In this document: piece after piece, positions 44,015-52,447 of the stretch
How positions within the stretch are numbered: position 1 is the stretch's first letter
Layout of the letters: every line of letters begins with the position of its first letter
Source: Yersinia nurmii
GTDB lineage: Bacteria > Pseudomonadota > Gammaproteobacteria > Enterobacterales > Enterobacteriaceae
DNA: 64,000 nt
Reading direction: 5' to 3'
Assembly (NCBI RefSeq): GCF_001112925.1
Contig: NZ_CPYD01000001.1
Location: 372,001 to 436,000 of the forward strand
Notes under the pieces: generated by a model
What the model saw: the letters and a program-made list of their open reading frames with translations, nothing else
Told to the model about the DNA's origin: nothing
Database searches by the model: none
Made by a program: the position numbers and the translations under genes

Positions 44015-44554
44015 TTAGAAACCAGATCCCGGTTGCAGAAGAAACGCCTGTTCTTCCGCGCTGGAAACTCGCCCGAGAATAGAGTTACGGTGTGGGTAAC
44101 GGCCAAAGCGGTCGATAATCGCTTTATGCCGCAGCTCATATTCTAACTGATCGCCATTATTAAGCTCGGTATACAAAATTAAAGCCTGCTGATGTATCCT
44201 CGGTGATTCTGAATGCATAAACGGCAAATAGAGGAACCCGCGCTGTGCCGGCGTTAATTGCTCGGTTAAGCCAGTATTAATGGCTTCTTGCGCCAGCACC
44301 AAGGCCATACCATCGCAGGAGAAAGAAGCGGGCGTATCGCGGAATAAATTTCGGCTAAATTGATCCAAAACGATAATTTCCGCCAGTCGCCCTTCGATAG
44401 TGAGTCGCCATTCCGCCAGTTCGCCCTTGGACGCCGCCTGCCAGACCGCGCCAAAACGTTTGTGCAGCAAAGCATCGAAATCATCGCTTTTTGTGAACCA
44501 GAATGTCGGGTCAATTTCGTTAAACCAGAAATCCAGAATCTGTTGGCTATTCAT
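44015..44554 (-). CDS. DUF924 family protein
   Basis: A 179-residue soluble protein of DUF924, an all-alpha, TPR-like family of unknown function common in proteobacteria. Signatures are ILDFWFNEIDPTFWFTK at the N-terminus, IIVLDQFSRNLFRDTPASF, and the C-terminal IDRFGRYPHRNSILGR. The ATG is preceded by GGGAGCAC. It is intact and stands alone, divergent from moeA. Confidence 0.85.
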   Translation of the reverse strand: MNSQQILDFWFNEIDPTFWFTKSDDFDALLHKRFGAVWQAASKGELAEWRLTIEGRLAEIIVLDQFSRNLFRDTPASFSCDGMALVLAQEAINTGLTEQLTPAQRGFLYLPFMHSESPRIHQQALILYTELNNGDQLEYELRHKAIIDRFGRYPHRNSILGRVSSAEEQAFLLQPGSGF

Positions 44555-44725
44555 ATGTGCTCCCGTTTATCCCCTGATACGCTGCTTCGCTTGTGATGCC
44601 GCCGGTCAATTCATTCACCCGCTTGTCGATCTCTGCCATAATAGCCGCTCTCACCCTTTTTGATTGGATATATTACCGCCGGTGACTGACTTACCCGCCG
44701 GAATATCCTGACCACGGAGTCCAGC

Positions 44726-45964
44726 ATGGATCACTGTAACACCTCGGATTTAATTTCTCTGGAACAGGCGCTGAAAAAAATGCTGTCGCAGGTTACTCCG
44801 CTCACAGAGATGGAAATTATTCCGCTGACGGATGCCGCAGGCCGGATTACCGCCAGCCCAGTGACCTCCCCCATTAACGTTCCTCCTTTCGCCAATTCGG
44901 CGATGGACGGTTACGCCGTACGTAGCCATGAGGTTAATGCCCAAACGACGCTGTACGTCGCAGGGACAGCCTTTGCCGGAGCGCCATTCCACGGTGAATG
45001 GCCCGCCAACAGCTGCATTCGTATTATGACCGGTGCGCCGGTTCCGACCAGTGCCGACGCGGTCATTATGCAAGAGCAGGCCAGCGTAAGTGAACAAGGC
45101 GTGTTATTCACTGCCCCAGTAAAAACTGGGCAAAATATTCGTCTGGCGGGGGAAGATATCCAGCAAGGTGCCAGCGTGTTCTCCGCAGGAGTCAAACTGG
45201 GCGTAGCCGAACTGCCCCTGTTAGCTTCTCTCGGCATTGCCAAATTGCAGGTCATGCGCCAGTTGAAAGTCGCCATATTTTCTACCGGCGACGAGCTACA
45301 GGCCGTAGGCCAACCTCTGGCAGAAGGCCAAATTTACGATACCAACCGTTTTGCCGTACGTTTAATGCTGCAACAACTGGGCTGTCAGGTGATCGATTTA
45401 GGCGTAATCCCAGACGATCAGGACGCTTTACGCCACGCCTTCCGTCAGGCTGATGAAGTGGCTGATGTGGTGATCAGCAGCGGCGGCGTTTCCGTGGGCG
45501 AAGCTGATTACACCAAACAAATGCTGGAAGAACTGGGCAACATCGGCTTCTGGAAGCTGGCAATCAAACCGGGTAAACCTTTCGCTTTCGGCAAACTGAA
45601 GAACGCTTGGTTCTGCGGCCTACCCGGTAACCCGGTTTCTGCCGTTGTGACTTTCTATCAACTGGTGCAGCCGCTGCTGGCTAAACTGGCCGGACAGACT
45701 TCATGGCAACCGCCGCTACGTCTGACTGCAACGGCGATGACGCCATTGAAAAAATCGCCGGGACGACTGGATTTCCAGCGTGGGATTTTCTCCCGCGGTG
45801 CAGACGGTAAGCTGGAAGTCCGCTCCACCGGGCATCAGGGCTCTCACGTTTTCAGCGCCTTCAGCCAAGGCAACTGCTTTATCGTTTTGGAACGGGATCG
45901 AGGTTCGGTCGCCGTCGGGGAAAGCGTAGAAATCGAGCTATTTAACGGCTTGCTAGGAGGCTGA
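44726..45964 (+). CDS. moeA: Molybdopterin molybdenumtransferase
   Basis: MoeA inserts molybdate into adenylylated molybdopterin to make Moco. The 412 residues match E. coli MoeA in order: [45 protein letters not shown] and the C-terminal TTGHQGSH-like [13 protein letters not shown]. The SD ACGGAG precedes the ATG. moeB follows after one base, forming the moeAB operon. Confidence 0.97.
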   Translation: MDHCNTSDLISLEQALKKMLSQVTPLTEMEIIPLTDAAGRITASPVTSPINVPPFANSAMDGYAVRSHEVNAQTTLYVAGTAFAGAPFHGEWPANSCIRIMTGAPVPTSADAVIMQEQASVSEQGVLFTAPVKTGQNIRLAGEDIQQGASVFSAGVKLGVAELPLLASLGIAKLQVMRQLKVAIFSTGDELQAVGQPLAEGQIYDTNRFAVRLMLQQLGCQVIDLGVIPDDQDALRHAFRQADEVADVVISSGGVSVGEADYTKQMLEELGNIGFWKLAIKPGKPFAFGKLKNAWFCGLPGNPVSAVVTFYQLVQPLLAKLAGQTSWQPPLRLTATAMTPLKKSPGRLDFQRGIFSRGADGKLEVRSTGHQGSHVFSAFSQGNCFIVLERDRGSVAVGESVEIELFNGLLGG

Positions 45965-45965
45965 T

Positions 45966-46721
45966 ATGCTGCCGGAACTTTCAGATGCAGAAATGCTGCG
46001 CTACAACCGGCAAATTGTCCTGCGCGGTTTTGATTTCGACGGTCAGGAAAGGCTTAAAGCCTCACGCGTATTGGTCGTCGGGCTAGGCGGTTTAGGCTGC
46101 GCTGCCGCGCAATATCTGGCGGCGGCGGGCGTTGGACATTTAACCCTGCTGGATTTTGATACCGTTTCTTTATCAAATTTACAGCGCCAGATTCTGCATC
46201 GGGATGACCGGATCGGCATGAGCAAAGTCGCGTCAGCGCGCCTGACCTTAGAAGAAATCAATCCGCATTTGAGCGTGGCTACGTTGGATCGCCAACTAGA
46301 CGATTCGCCACTCTCAGCCGCTATCGCCGATCATCATTTAGTACTGGATTGCACTGATAACCTGGACATTCGCGAACAGCTAAATCGTCTGTGCTTTACT
46401 CAAAAAAAACCGCTGGTTTCCGGCGCGGCGATTCGAATGGAAGGGCAAATCAGCGTATTTACCTATCAGGACGATGAGCCATGCTATCGCTGCCTGAGTC
46501 GCTTGTTCGGTGATACCCCCCTCACCTGTGTGGAAACCGGCGTAATGGCGCCATTGGTTGGCACTATAGGGAGTTTACAGGCAATGGAAACCATTAAGCT
46601 GCTTAGCGGTTATGGCGAGGTACGCCGTGGTAGACTCCTAATGCTGGATGCCATGACACTGGAATTCCGCACGATGAAGCTGGCGAAAGTACCTCACTGT
46701 GAAGTCTGCAGTAAAAACTAA
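45966..46721 (+). CDS. moeB: Molybdopterin-synthase adenylyltransferase
   Basis: MoeB adenylates the C-terminus of MoaD so that it can be thiocarboxylated. The 251-residue E1-like protein has the nucleotide loop GLGGLG (39-44), Arg-rich SNLQRQILHRDDRIG, and a structural zinc bound by CYRC and CEVC (C245, C248). It starts one base after the moeA stop with CTAGGAGG as SD. Confidence 0.97.
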   Translation: MLPELSDAEMLRYNRQIVLRGFDFDGQERLKASRVLVVGLGGLGCAAAQYLAAAGVGHLTLLDFDTVSLSNLQRQILHRDDRIGMSKVASARLTLEEINPHLSVATLDRQLDDSPLSAAIADHHLVLDCTDNLDIREQLNRLCFTQKKPLVSGAAIRMEGQISVFTYQDDEPCYRCLSRLFGDTPLTCVETGVMAPLVGTIGSLQAMETIKLLSGYGEVRRGRLLMLDAMTLEFRTMKLAKVPHCEVCSKN

Positions 46722-46743
46722 ACGTCAGGCTACGCCAGAAAAC

Positions 46744-46777
46744 AAAAAAGGCTGATGCATTTGCACCAGCCTTTTTT
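46744..46777. terminator. Bidirectional terminator between moeB and ybiT
   Basis: AAAAAAGGCTGATGC (46744-46758) pairs with GCACCAGCCTTTTTT (46763-46777) with one mismatch and a four-base loop. A and T runs flank it, so it can end both convergent genes. Confidence 0.92.
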
Positions 46778-46801
46778 AATTTCAGCATTAATCGATATTG
46801 A

Positions 46802-48397
46802 TTAAGACTGAATACCTTGGCTACGCAGATAGTCTTCGTAGTTACCGGTAAAGTCGTGGATTTTGCTTGGCGTCATTTCAATCACGCGAGTCGCCAGTGA
46901 GCTAACGAATTCGCGGTCATGGGAAACGAAGATCAAAGTACCTTCATACATTTCCAGCGCCATATTCAGCGCTTCGATGGATTCCATATCCAAGTGGTTA
47001 GTTGGCTCATCCATAATCAGAATATTTGGACGCTCCATCATCAGCTTACCGAAGAGCATTCGCCCCTTCTCACCGCCAGACAGCACCTTAACTTTCTTCT
47101 TGATATCGTCCTGGCTAAACAGTAAACGCCCTAGTACGCTGCGAACCGCCTGCTCGTCGTCTTTTTCCTGTTTCCACTGACTCATCCAGTCGAAGACCGT
47201 CAGGTCAATGTCGAAATCACTGGCGTGATCCTGTGCGTAATAACCGATTTTGCTATTTTCAGACCACTTAACGGTGCCGGAATCCAGTTCAGTATCACCG
47301 ACCAGACATTTCAGCAAAGTGGTTTTACCAATACCGTTCGGGCCCAGAATCGCGACCTTCTCGCCAACTTCAACCATCAGCTTCAAATTTTTAAACAGCG
47401 GGCCATTGTCGAAACCTTTAGTAATAGATTCCACTTCCAGCGCGTTACGGAACAGTTTCTTTTCCTGATCGAAGCGGATGAACGGGTTCTGACGGCTCGA
47501 GGCCTTAACTTCATCCAACTGAATTTTATCAATCTGACGGGCGCGGGAAGTCGCCTGTTTAGATTTGGATGCGTTGGCGCTAAAGCGGCTAACGAAAGAC
47601 TGCAATTCGGAAATCTGCGCTTTTTTCTTAGCATTATCAGACAACAGACGTTCACGAGCCTGAGTGGCCGCAGTCATATATTCGTCGTAGTTACCTGGGT
47701 AAACCCGCAGTTCGCCGTAGTCCAAATCCGCCATGTGAGTACATACCATGTTCAGGAAGTGACGGTCATGGGAAATAATGATCATGGTACTGCTACGTTC
47801 GTTCAGCACCTGCTCTAACCAACGGATAGTATCGATATCCAGGTTGTTGGTTGGCTCATCGAGCAGCAGAATTTCCGGGTTAGAGAACAGCGCCTGCGCC
47901 AATAGCACACGCAGTTTAAAGCCCGGTGCGATTTCGCTCATCAGGCCATAATGTTGCTCTACCGGAATACCTACGCCGAGTAATAACTCACCTGCTCGGG
48001 CTTCTGCGCTGTAACCGTCCATTTCGCCGTAGGCAACTTCCAGATCGGCGACTTTATAGCCGTCTTCTTCGCTCATTTCGGCCAGACCGTAAATGCGGTC
48101 GCGTTCTTCTTTCACTTCCCACAGCTCGCCATGACCCATGATCACGGTGTCGAGTACGGTATTGTTTTCAAAGGCGAACTGATCCTGACGCAATTTACCC
48201 AAACGCTCGTTTGGATCGAGGAATACGTTGCCTGCGCTCGGTACTAAATCGCCACCGAGGATTTTCATAAAGGTTGACTTGCCGCAGCCGTTAGCGCCGA
48301 TCAAACCATAGCGGTTGCCGCCGCCAAATTTTACAGAGATGTTTTCAAACAGCGGCTTACTGCCGAATTGCATGGTGATATTGTTAGTACTTAGCAC
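46802..48397 (-). CDS. ybiT: ABC-F family ATPase YbiT
   Basis: YbiT is a soluble ABC-F protein of the ribosome-associated translation-factor class. The 531 residues contain two ATPase cassettes (Walker [10 protein letters not shown] and [20 protein letters not shown] and [11 protein letters not shown]). The linker and the RARQIDKI region are as in E. coli. The start is GTG at 48397 ([14 protein letters not shown]), consistent with family length and an AGAG upstream; the frame stays open to 48439 but those residues are not conserved. Confidence 0.95.
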   Translation of the reverse strand: MLSTNNITMQFGSKPLFENISVKFGGGNRYGLIGANGCGKSTFMKILGGDLVPSAGNVFLDPNERLGKLRQDQFAFENNTVLDTVIMGHGELWEVKEERDRIYGLAEMSEEDGYKVADLEVAYGEMDGYSAEARAGELLLGVGIPVEQHYGLMSEIAPGFKLRVLLAQALFSNPEILLLDEPTNNLDIDTIRWLEQVLNERSSTMIIISHDRHFLNMVCTHMADLDYGELRVYPGNYDEYMTAATQARERLLSDNAKKKAQISELQSFVSRFSANASKSKQATSRARQIDKIQLDEVKASSRQNPFIRFDQEKKLFRNALEVESITKGFDNGPLFKNLKLMVEVGEKVAILGPNGIGKTTLLKCLVGDTELDSGTVKWSENSKIGYYAQDHASDFDIDLTVFDWMSQWKQEKDDEQAVRSVLGRLLFSQDDIKKKVKVLSGGEKGRMLFGKLMMERPNILIMDEPTNHLDMESIEALNMALEMYEGTLIFVSHDREFVSSLATRVIEMTPSKIHDFTGNYEDYLRSQGIQS

Positions 48398-48561
48398 AGA
48401 GCTTGCTCTCGATTGGATTACTGAATAGGGGGAGATCAATATTAGAAATATGTGATTCGGCGCGCATTATGCCACAATATGACCGCAGTATCGCCCTTCG
48501 TGTGCACAATTTCCCATCGCCCGCCGAGAATGACGCTTTCAATCACTGCTTGCCTGTCCAA

Positions 48562-48597
48562 AAACCGTCACGAAAAATATTGGCTGTCTGACGGTTT
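48562..48597 (-). terminator. Terminator of the CDF transporter gene
   Basis: AAACCGTCA (48562-48570) and TGACGGTTT (48589-48597) form a perfect 9-bp stem, followed leftward by TTTTTGG counting the last stem bases. It lies about 55 bases past the CDF stop. The rest of the gap (48398-48561) should carry the ybiT promoter; no gene is seen. Confidence 0.65.
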
Positions 48598-48652
48598 ATC
48601 GCGTAAAACGCGCCATCGGCACACAGCCATTGACAACAATAATTGCTGAATT

Positions 48653-50080
48653 TTATGCCGTAGGCACGGGAGCTACGGGGATGGGGGGGACCAGTAATGC
48701 CGGAGCAGGATTAACCGGAGTCGGCTCAACGTAACCCACAACGCGGGAAATGGTGGGATAAAGCGCGCGCAGCTTCATTTCGATATTATCGATGGCGGTA
48801 TGCGCCTTGATCACTGAAATAAACGGCAGCACAATACAATTGAAACTGACTACGATACCAACGTCGGTATTTCGTGCTTTGACATCCTGAATCCCTCGCA
48901 AAATACTGTCCTGCTGAGTTAAACGCTGTAAAGCTTCGCGAATCATCGTCAGTTCGTCTTCCGCCACATCTTCCGTGCTGAGCAAGTAGTTTATCTGCGG
49001 TTCAATATGAATATCCACTTCAGTTTCTCTGCCCAAATCGTTACGGATAGCCGATTTCATCGCTTTAGCCACCACGTCGGCCTGAGTCACGCTGAAATGC
49101 GCTGGCACTTCTAAATCTAGGCTAATACAGGTATGGGTAGTTAACTGCTGCAAAGTTAAATTATGAATGGCTACGTCATTATTGGCGGCGATAACCCGTA
49201 AATGAGTCGCCATATTTTCATCGCTTCTCTTCTTCGGCGTAGCCAATACGGTTATTTCAGCCTCGCTATAATCTGCCGCCAATTGTTCGGAAATATGGCT
49301 TTTTAACCGATCGATACGTTCCAAAGATAACGTTCTACATACTACGATAGTCACTTCGATAAATAACATCGCTCCGGCATCGCGCACTCGGCATTTAGCT
49401 ACGCCAAGCACTTCCGGGAAACGCGTCAATGAGCCGGTAATTTCGTGCTGTATTCCTTCGGGCGCGGTATCAATTAAGGTATTAAACGAGCGTTTTCCTA
49501 ATTTGATTGCCGTCACCAGAATAAACAACGCGACCACCATAGCCGCTACCGCATCGGCTTTTGGATAGCCCAATAAAACAAATACCATGCCCAGCAACAC
49601 CACCCCGGACGACATCATATCGGAGAGAAAATGCAACGCGCCGGCTTCTAACGCGGCGCTATTTGTTTCCGCTGCAACTCGTCTTAACGCGCGAACCCGG
49701 TAGAAATCAATCACCATCGCAATCAGCAACGTCACAATAACCGCTGGCGCAGCGATAATGGGCTGAGTTTCCCCCCAGAAATGTTTCCATGCCTCTACGG
49801 CGATCCAGCCCGCCGCCATTACCAGCAGTAAAATCTCAAACAGAGCCGCCATATTCTCGACCTTTCCGTGGCCAAAATGGTGATCGTCATCGGCAGGTTT
49901 ATCGCTCACTCGTACCGCACACCAGGTAATGGTTGTAGCAATAAAATCTGTCAGAGAATGAATTCCCTCAGAAATCAGACCAATACTTCCGGTAAATATG
50001 CCCACGACAAATTTACCAACCGAAAGTAACCCGCTGGCAACCATAGACTTCAAGGCAACGTCTTGTTTTTCATTTTGCAT
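48653..50080 (-). CDS. Cation diffusion facilitator with extended C-terminal domain
   Basis: A metal-proton antiporter of the CDF family. The N-terminal six-helix domain has the tetrahedral site of zinc-type members: H41 and D45 (EGIHSLTD) and H150 and D154 (LHFLSD), plus HFGHGKVE at 68-75. At 475 residues it is about 170 longer than FieF or ZitB. The extra part looks like repeated ZT-dimerisation modules (LRVIAANNDVAIHNLTLQQ, then VKARNTDVGIVVSFNCIVLP) and a Pro-rich tail. It heads a cluster of metal-related genes. Substrate (probably Zn, possibly Fe or Mn) is not decided by sequence. The start MQNEKQDVALKSM is reasonable. Confidence 0.88.
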   Translation of the reverse strand: MQNEKQDVALKSMVASGLLSVGKFVVGIFTGSIGLISEGIHSLTDFIATTITWCAVRVSDKPADDDHHFGHGKVENMAALFEILLLVMAAGWIAVEAWKHFWGETQPIIAAPAVIVTLLIAMVIDFYRVRALRRVAAETNSAALEAGALHFLSDMMSSGVVLLGMVFVLLGYPKADAVAAMVVALFILVTAIKLGKRSFNTLIDTAPEGIQHEITGSLTRFPEVLGVAKCRVRDAGAMLFIEVTIVVCRTLSLERIDRLKSHISEQLAADYSEAEITVLATPKKRSDENMATHLRVIAANNDVAIHNLTLQQLTTHTCISLDLEVPAHFSVTQADVVAKAMKSAIRNDLGRETEVDIHIEPQINYLLSTEDVAEDELTMIREALQRLTQQDSILRGIQDVKARNTDVGIVVSFNCIVLPFISVIKAHTAIDNIEMKLRALYPTISRVVGYVEPTPVNPAPALLVPPIPVAPVPTA

Positions 50081-50223
50081 GTCGTACTCACTTAGCGACG
50101 GCTGAATTTACATCGACCGATTTTAGGCATAGAAAAATCTCCCGCCTTAGGCCGGATGTTTTAACTTTAGTAATTCAGTTAGAAAGAGAAATGCGAACTA
50201 TTCACTTTTTCGCAGCCTCTTCT

Positions 50224-50412
50224 TTATTTCTTCGAGCCTTTCAGCCAATGTAACAAGCTCCATACAAAGGCAAAGACTATTATGCTACCTGAGAACACCA
50301 GTAATATCCGATAAAAAGTTTCCTGGTTTTCCCCCGTATCTAGATTAATCTCGTAAATACCGACAGAAATCATAAAGGTGGCATAAAGAATGCCGATAAT
50401 ATAAAACACCAT
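50224..50412 (-). CDS. Small two-helix membrane protein, unknown
   Basis: A 62-residue hydrophobic protein beginning MVFYIIGILYATFMISVG and ending LLHWLKGSKK. Two predicted membrane helices (about 2-20 and 37-57) flank a short polar loop (EINLDTGENQETF). The SD AAGGAGG at ideal spacing from the ATG at 50412 is among the best in the window, a strong sign it is translated; an in-frame GTG at 50418 is less well placed. No family is recognised. It lies between the CDF gene and an MgtS-like gene, so a role as modulator of a metal transporter is a guess. Confidence 0.72.
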   Translation of the reverse strand: MVFYIIGILYATFMISVGIYEINLDTGENQETFYRILLVFSGSIIVFAFVWSLLHWLKGSKK

Positions 50413-50589
50413 AACCACCCTCCTTGTATATTTTATAAAATAAATCCGAACTTTACCTGCTTTATTTTATAAAACACTTATTCACTTACTGCATTGGCAA
50501 TGATAATCATTAAGCACGCTCATCCTTCCTGCACATCCTACTTTTTTTTGCAGGAAGGATGCTTCTAGGCAAAATCATACCCTTTGTTG

Positions 50590-50682
50590 TTATTCATCGC
50601 ATTTCGCACTCATATAAATGGCCACAAAACCCAATACACTGATAATTCCAAGAAACGACATAAATACCGTCATGTTATTCAT
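50590..50682 (-). CDS. MgtS-like small membrane protein (30 residues)
   Basis: A 30-codon gene with AAGAGG ten bases before its ATG. It encodes one hydrophobic helix. Set against E. coli MgtS (31 residues, from memory), the pattern is shared throughout: NM.VFM, then LGII, then GF.A.Y.S.K, then an acidic end. MgtS is induced under low Mg2+ by PhoPQ and stabilises the MgtA importer in the inner membrane. Here the gene lies 220 bases beyond the stop of a riboswitch-controlled mgtE on the same strand, which supports a Mg2+ role. Differences include a Cys in place of Trp near the C-terminus. Too short for usual gene callers. Confidence 0.75.
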   Translation of the reverse strand: MNNMTVFMSFLGIISVLGFVAIYMSAKCDE

Positions 50683-50903
50683 AACAAACCTCTTCTTAAT
50701 TTAATCTATAGCTATCCCCTTAATATGTTTACTAAAAAATATATTGCGATGACCGCCTCCTCAATTCCTTTCTATGTTAGCCGCGAACAATTTATTTATC
50801 CGCGGCTACATCTTTATTAAGAATGCTGCACTGAAACTCAGAACATTGACTATTCCTATACTCATATACAAATGCAGCGATCCGTCGTCATTCCACTCTT
50901 TGG
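50683..50903. other. Gap between mgtE and the MgtS-like gene
   Basis: Contains an 8-bp hairpin TAGCCGCG/CGCGGCTA (50778-50785 and 50801-50808) about 100 bases past the mgtE stop, with no T run. The promoter of the MgtS-like gene should lie between 50690 and 50770; a PhoP box was not convincingly found. Confidence 0.4.
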
Positions 50904-51926
50904 TTATATATTCAAAACAACTTGCGCAATCTTGAAGTAGATAATCAGCCCGGTACCATCAATAAAAGTGGCAATAAAGGGCGCTGAAACTACCGCAGGA
51001 TCTATTCCGGCTTTTTTGAGTAGCATCGGAATAATGGATGAAACAAAGGCGCTCCAAATGGTAATAGCGACCAATGCCAGACTAACGACTAGCGTAACAT
51101 CCATTCCCACGCCCATAACCCAGGCCCGGATCCAGGCAGCACCACCGATGGTTATTGCAATCATTAATGAGGTAGTGACCTCTTTTTTGATCACATTACC
51201 GACATTACGCAGGCTGACTTCTCCTAATGCCATAGCGCGAATCAGAGTCGAGGTAATTTGCGTTCCACTATTACCACCGGTGCCAATCAGCAATGGAATA
51301 AAGAATGCCAATGCAATAACTGCTTCCAGCTGTTCCTCAAAGGCTTTAATTACCGTACCGGTATAAGCTTCAGCTACAAATAACATCAGCAACCACGGAC
51401 AGCGCTTTTTCCATAATTCCCAAGGGCTGGTACTTAAATAAGGTTTATCCAAAGGTAAACTGGCACCTTGGCGCTGGGCATCTTCGGTGTTTTCATCTTC
51501 GATCAGACGAGCAATTTCTTTTTCGCCCAATACTCCAACCAAATTCCGATTAACCAAAACCGGCACAACATCAACGCCGCCTTTATTTAATAGATGCGCG
51601 ACATCATTACGCTCATCATCAGGGGAAACATGGAAAAAGGTTTGATTCATCATGGTGCCGACTGGGCTGTTCGGTTCAATGGATTGCAATAACTTCTTTA
51701 CCGACAAAACGCCGCACAAGTGATAATCATCGCTGGTGACAAATAATTGAGAGGGAATTTCATCCGTCTGTAGCTGAGAAAGCAAATAGTCGCAGGCTTC
51801 CTTAGCGGTCAGTTTTTCAGAAATAGTAATAAAATTATCGCTCATATAAGCCGCAACGGATGCATCTTCGCAAGCATCGGTGTTGGTTTTGAGCTGAGCA
51901 TTATTGTGTGATAGTGAGTTAATCAT
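50904..51926 (-). CDS. mgtE: MgtE-family magnesium transporter
   Basis: An inner-membrane Mg2+ channel of the MgtE/SLC41 family. The 340-residue protein lacks the N-terminal superhelical domain of classical MgtE (about 450 residues). It has a CBS pair (about 25-145, ending VPVLVNRNLVGVLGEKEI) and five membrane helices (about 180-340) with FIPLLIGTGGNSGTQITS and the ion-pathway DPAVVSAPFIATFIDGTG. The ATG has AGGGAC upstream, and this SD lies within a hairpin of the M-box leader. Regulation by Mg2+ through that riboswitch is strongly indicated. Confidence 0.93.
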   Translation of the reverse strand: MINSLSHNNAQLKTNTDACEDASVAAYMSDNFITISEKLTAKEACDYLLSQLQTDEIPSQLFVTSDDYHLCGVLSVKKLLQSIEPNSPVGTMMNQTFFHVSPDDERNDVAHLLNKGGVDVVPVLVNRNLVGVLGEKEIARLIEDENTEDAQRQGASLPLDKPYLSTSPWELWKKRCPWLLMLFVAEAYTGTVIKAFEEQLEAVIALAFFIPLLIGTGGNSGTQITSTLIRAMALGEVSLRNVGNVIKKEVTTSLMIAITIGGAAWIRAWVMGVGMDVTLVVSLALVAITIWSAFVSSIIPMLLKKAGIDPAVVSAPFIATFIDGTGLIIYFKIAQVVLNI

Positions 51927-51932
51927 GATTGT

Positions 51933-51971
51933 CCCTATATCTGTTAAGACTTCAACAGTGATCGCATAGGG
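51933..51971 (-). promoter_or_regulatory. Predicted SD-sequestering hairpin of mgtE
   Basis: In the mRNA, CCCUAU (from 51971-51966) can pair with AUAGGG (51938-51933), burying the mgtE SD. An inner CUGUU/AACAG stem lies between. CCUAU can instead pair with AUAGG at 52005-52001, which overlaps the 3' strand of riboswitch helix P1. The two pairings exclude each other, giving a plausible switch. This is a pairing inference by eye. Confidence 0.5.
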
Positions 51972-52001
51972 GCGGTAACCAAAGAGGGAGTGCAGACTGC
52001 C

Positions 52002-52167
52002 TATCTCCGCGTCCAGGTTTTAGCACTATACAACGTATCTGATAGAGTCATCAGAAGTTACTTTGGGCTAAACCTTAATCCGATAAAGCCTGTCTTAACC
52101 TTGGGCATCTCTCGATGTCGTCAGATCAGTAACCTGTGTTTGTATAGGAGCCTCGCCAAACGAGATA
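52002..52167 (-). ncRNA. M-box (ykoK leader) Mg2+ riboswitch
   Basis: The 166-base leader of mgtE has the conserved blocks of the M-box in order: CGTTTGGCGAGGCTCCTATA, ACACAGGTTACTG, ACATCGAGAGATGCC, GTTAAGACAGGC and GTATAGTGCTAAAACC. Helices close as expected: P1 TATCTC/GAGATA (52167-52162 with 52007-52002) and CTATACAA/TTGTATAG (52147-52140 with 52033-52026). M-box RNAs bind several Mg2+ ions and switch off Mg2+ transporter genes when Mg2+ is abundant. Here output is probably translational. Confidence 0.88.
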
Positions 52168-52447
52168 CTGCATTTTTATTGCGCAGGGATTAAAACACGC
52201 CTTTTTTGAAAAGTTCTCAGCTTTCGCCAGTTGTTTAAGCAATATTTAGAAAAAACAGCAATACAACGCTATAAGACAATCTTTAATTTAAATTAATTAA
52301 GGAAATTGGGCGAAATTTACCGGTGCATATCCAATGTGGAACAATAATAGAATCAGGGAAGAACCATTCCCCCAAAGATAAAACAAGAGAATAAAGCATC
52401 TTTCTTCGTTGATATTCCGGTGAAAACACTTGAAGACTAAACAATAA
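52168..52447. promoter_or_regulatory. Upstream region of the mgtE riboswitch
   Basis: AT-rich and without a supported gene. It should hold the mgtE promoter and the 3' end of the CDF gene at 52448. TGTTTA-N5-TATTTA near 52231-52247 (rightward strand) resembles a PhoP box with one mismatch but has the wrong orientation for mgtE, so I give it little weight. Confidence 0.3.

Noticed and set aside
47225-47818. Rightward 197-codon frame opposite ybiT
   Set aside because: Antisense shadow of a conserved ABC-F gene; composition follows the codon pattern of ybiT.
50705-50765. GAGGAGG followed by a short leftward frame upstream of the MgtS-like gene
   Set aside because: The strong SD-like sequence is not followed by ATG, GTG or TTG at a workable distance giving more than about ten codons.
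50584-50820. Rightward 78-codon frame in the mgtE-CDF gap
   Set aside because: No SD and unusual composition; it overlaps the better-supported MgtS-like gene on the other strand.
50820-50895. Leftward frame after mgtE ending in a hydrophobic segment (MSIGIVNVLSFSAAFLIKM)
   Set aside because: It resembles a small membrane peptide, but the only ATG has no SD and would give 19 residues. Longer versions need non-standard starts.
52226-52250. PhoP-box-like direct repeat upstream of mgtE
   Set aside because: One half is imperfect and the orientation is opposite to mgtE, so it is not enough to claim PhoP control.
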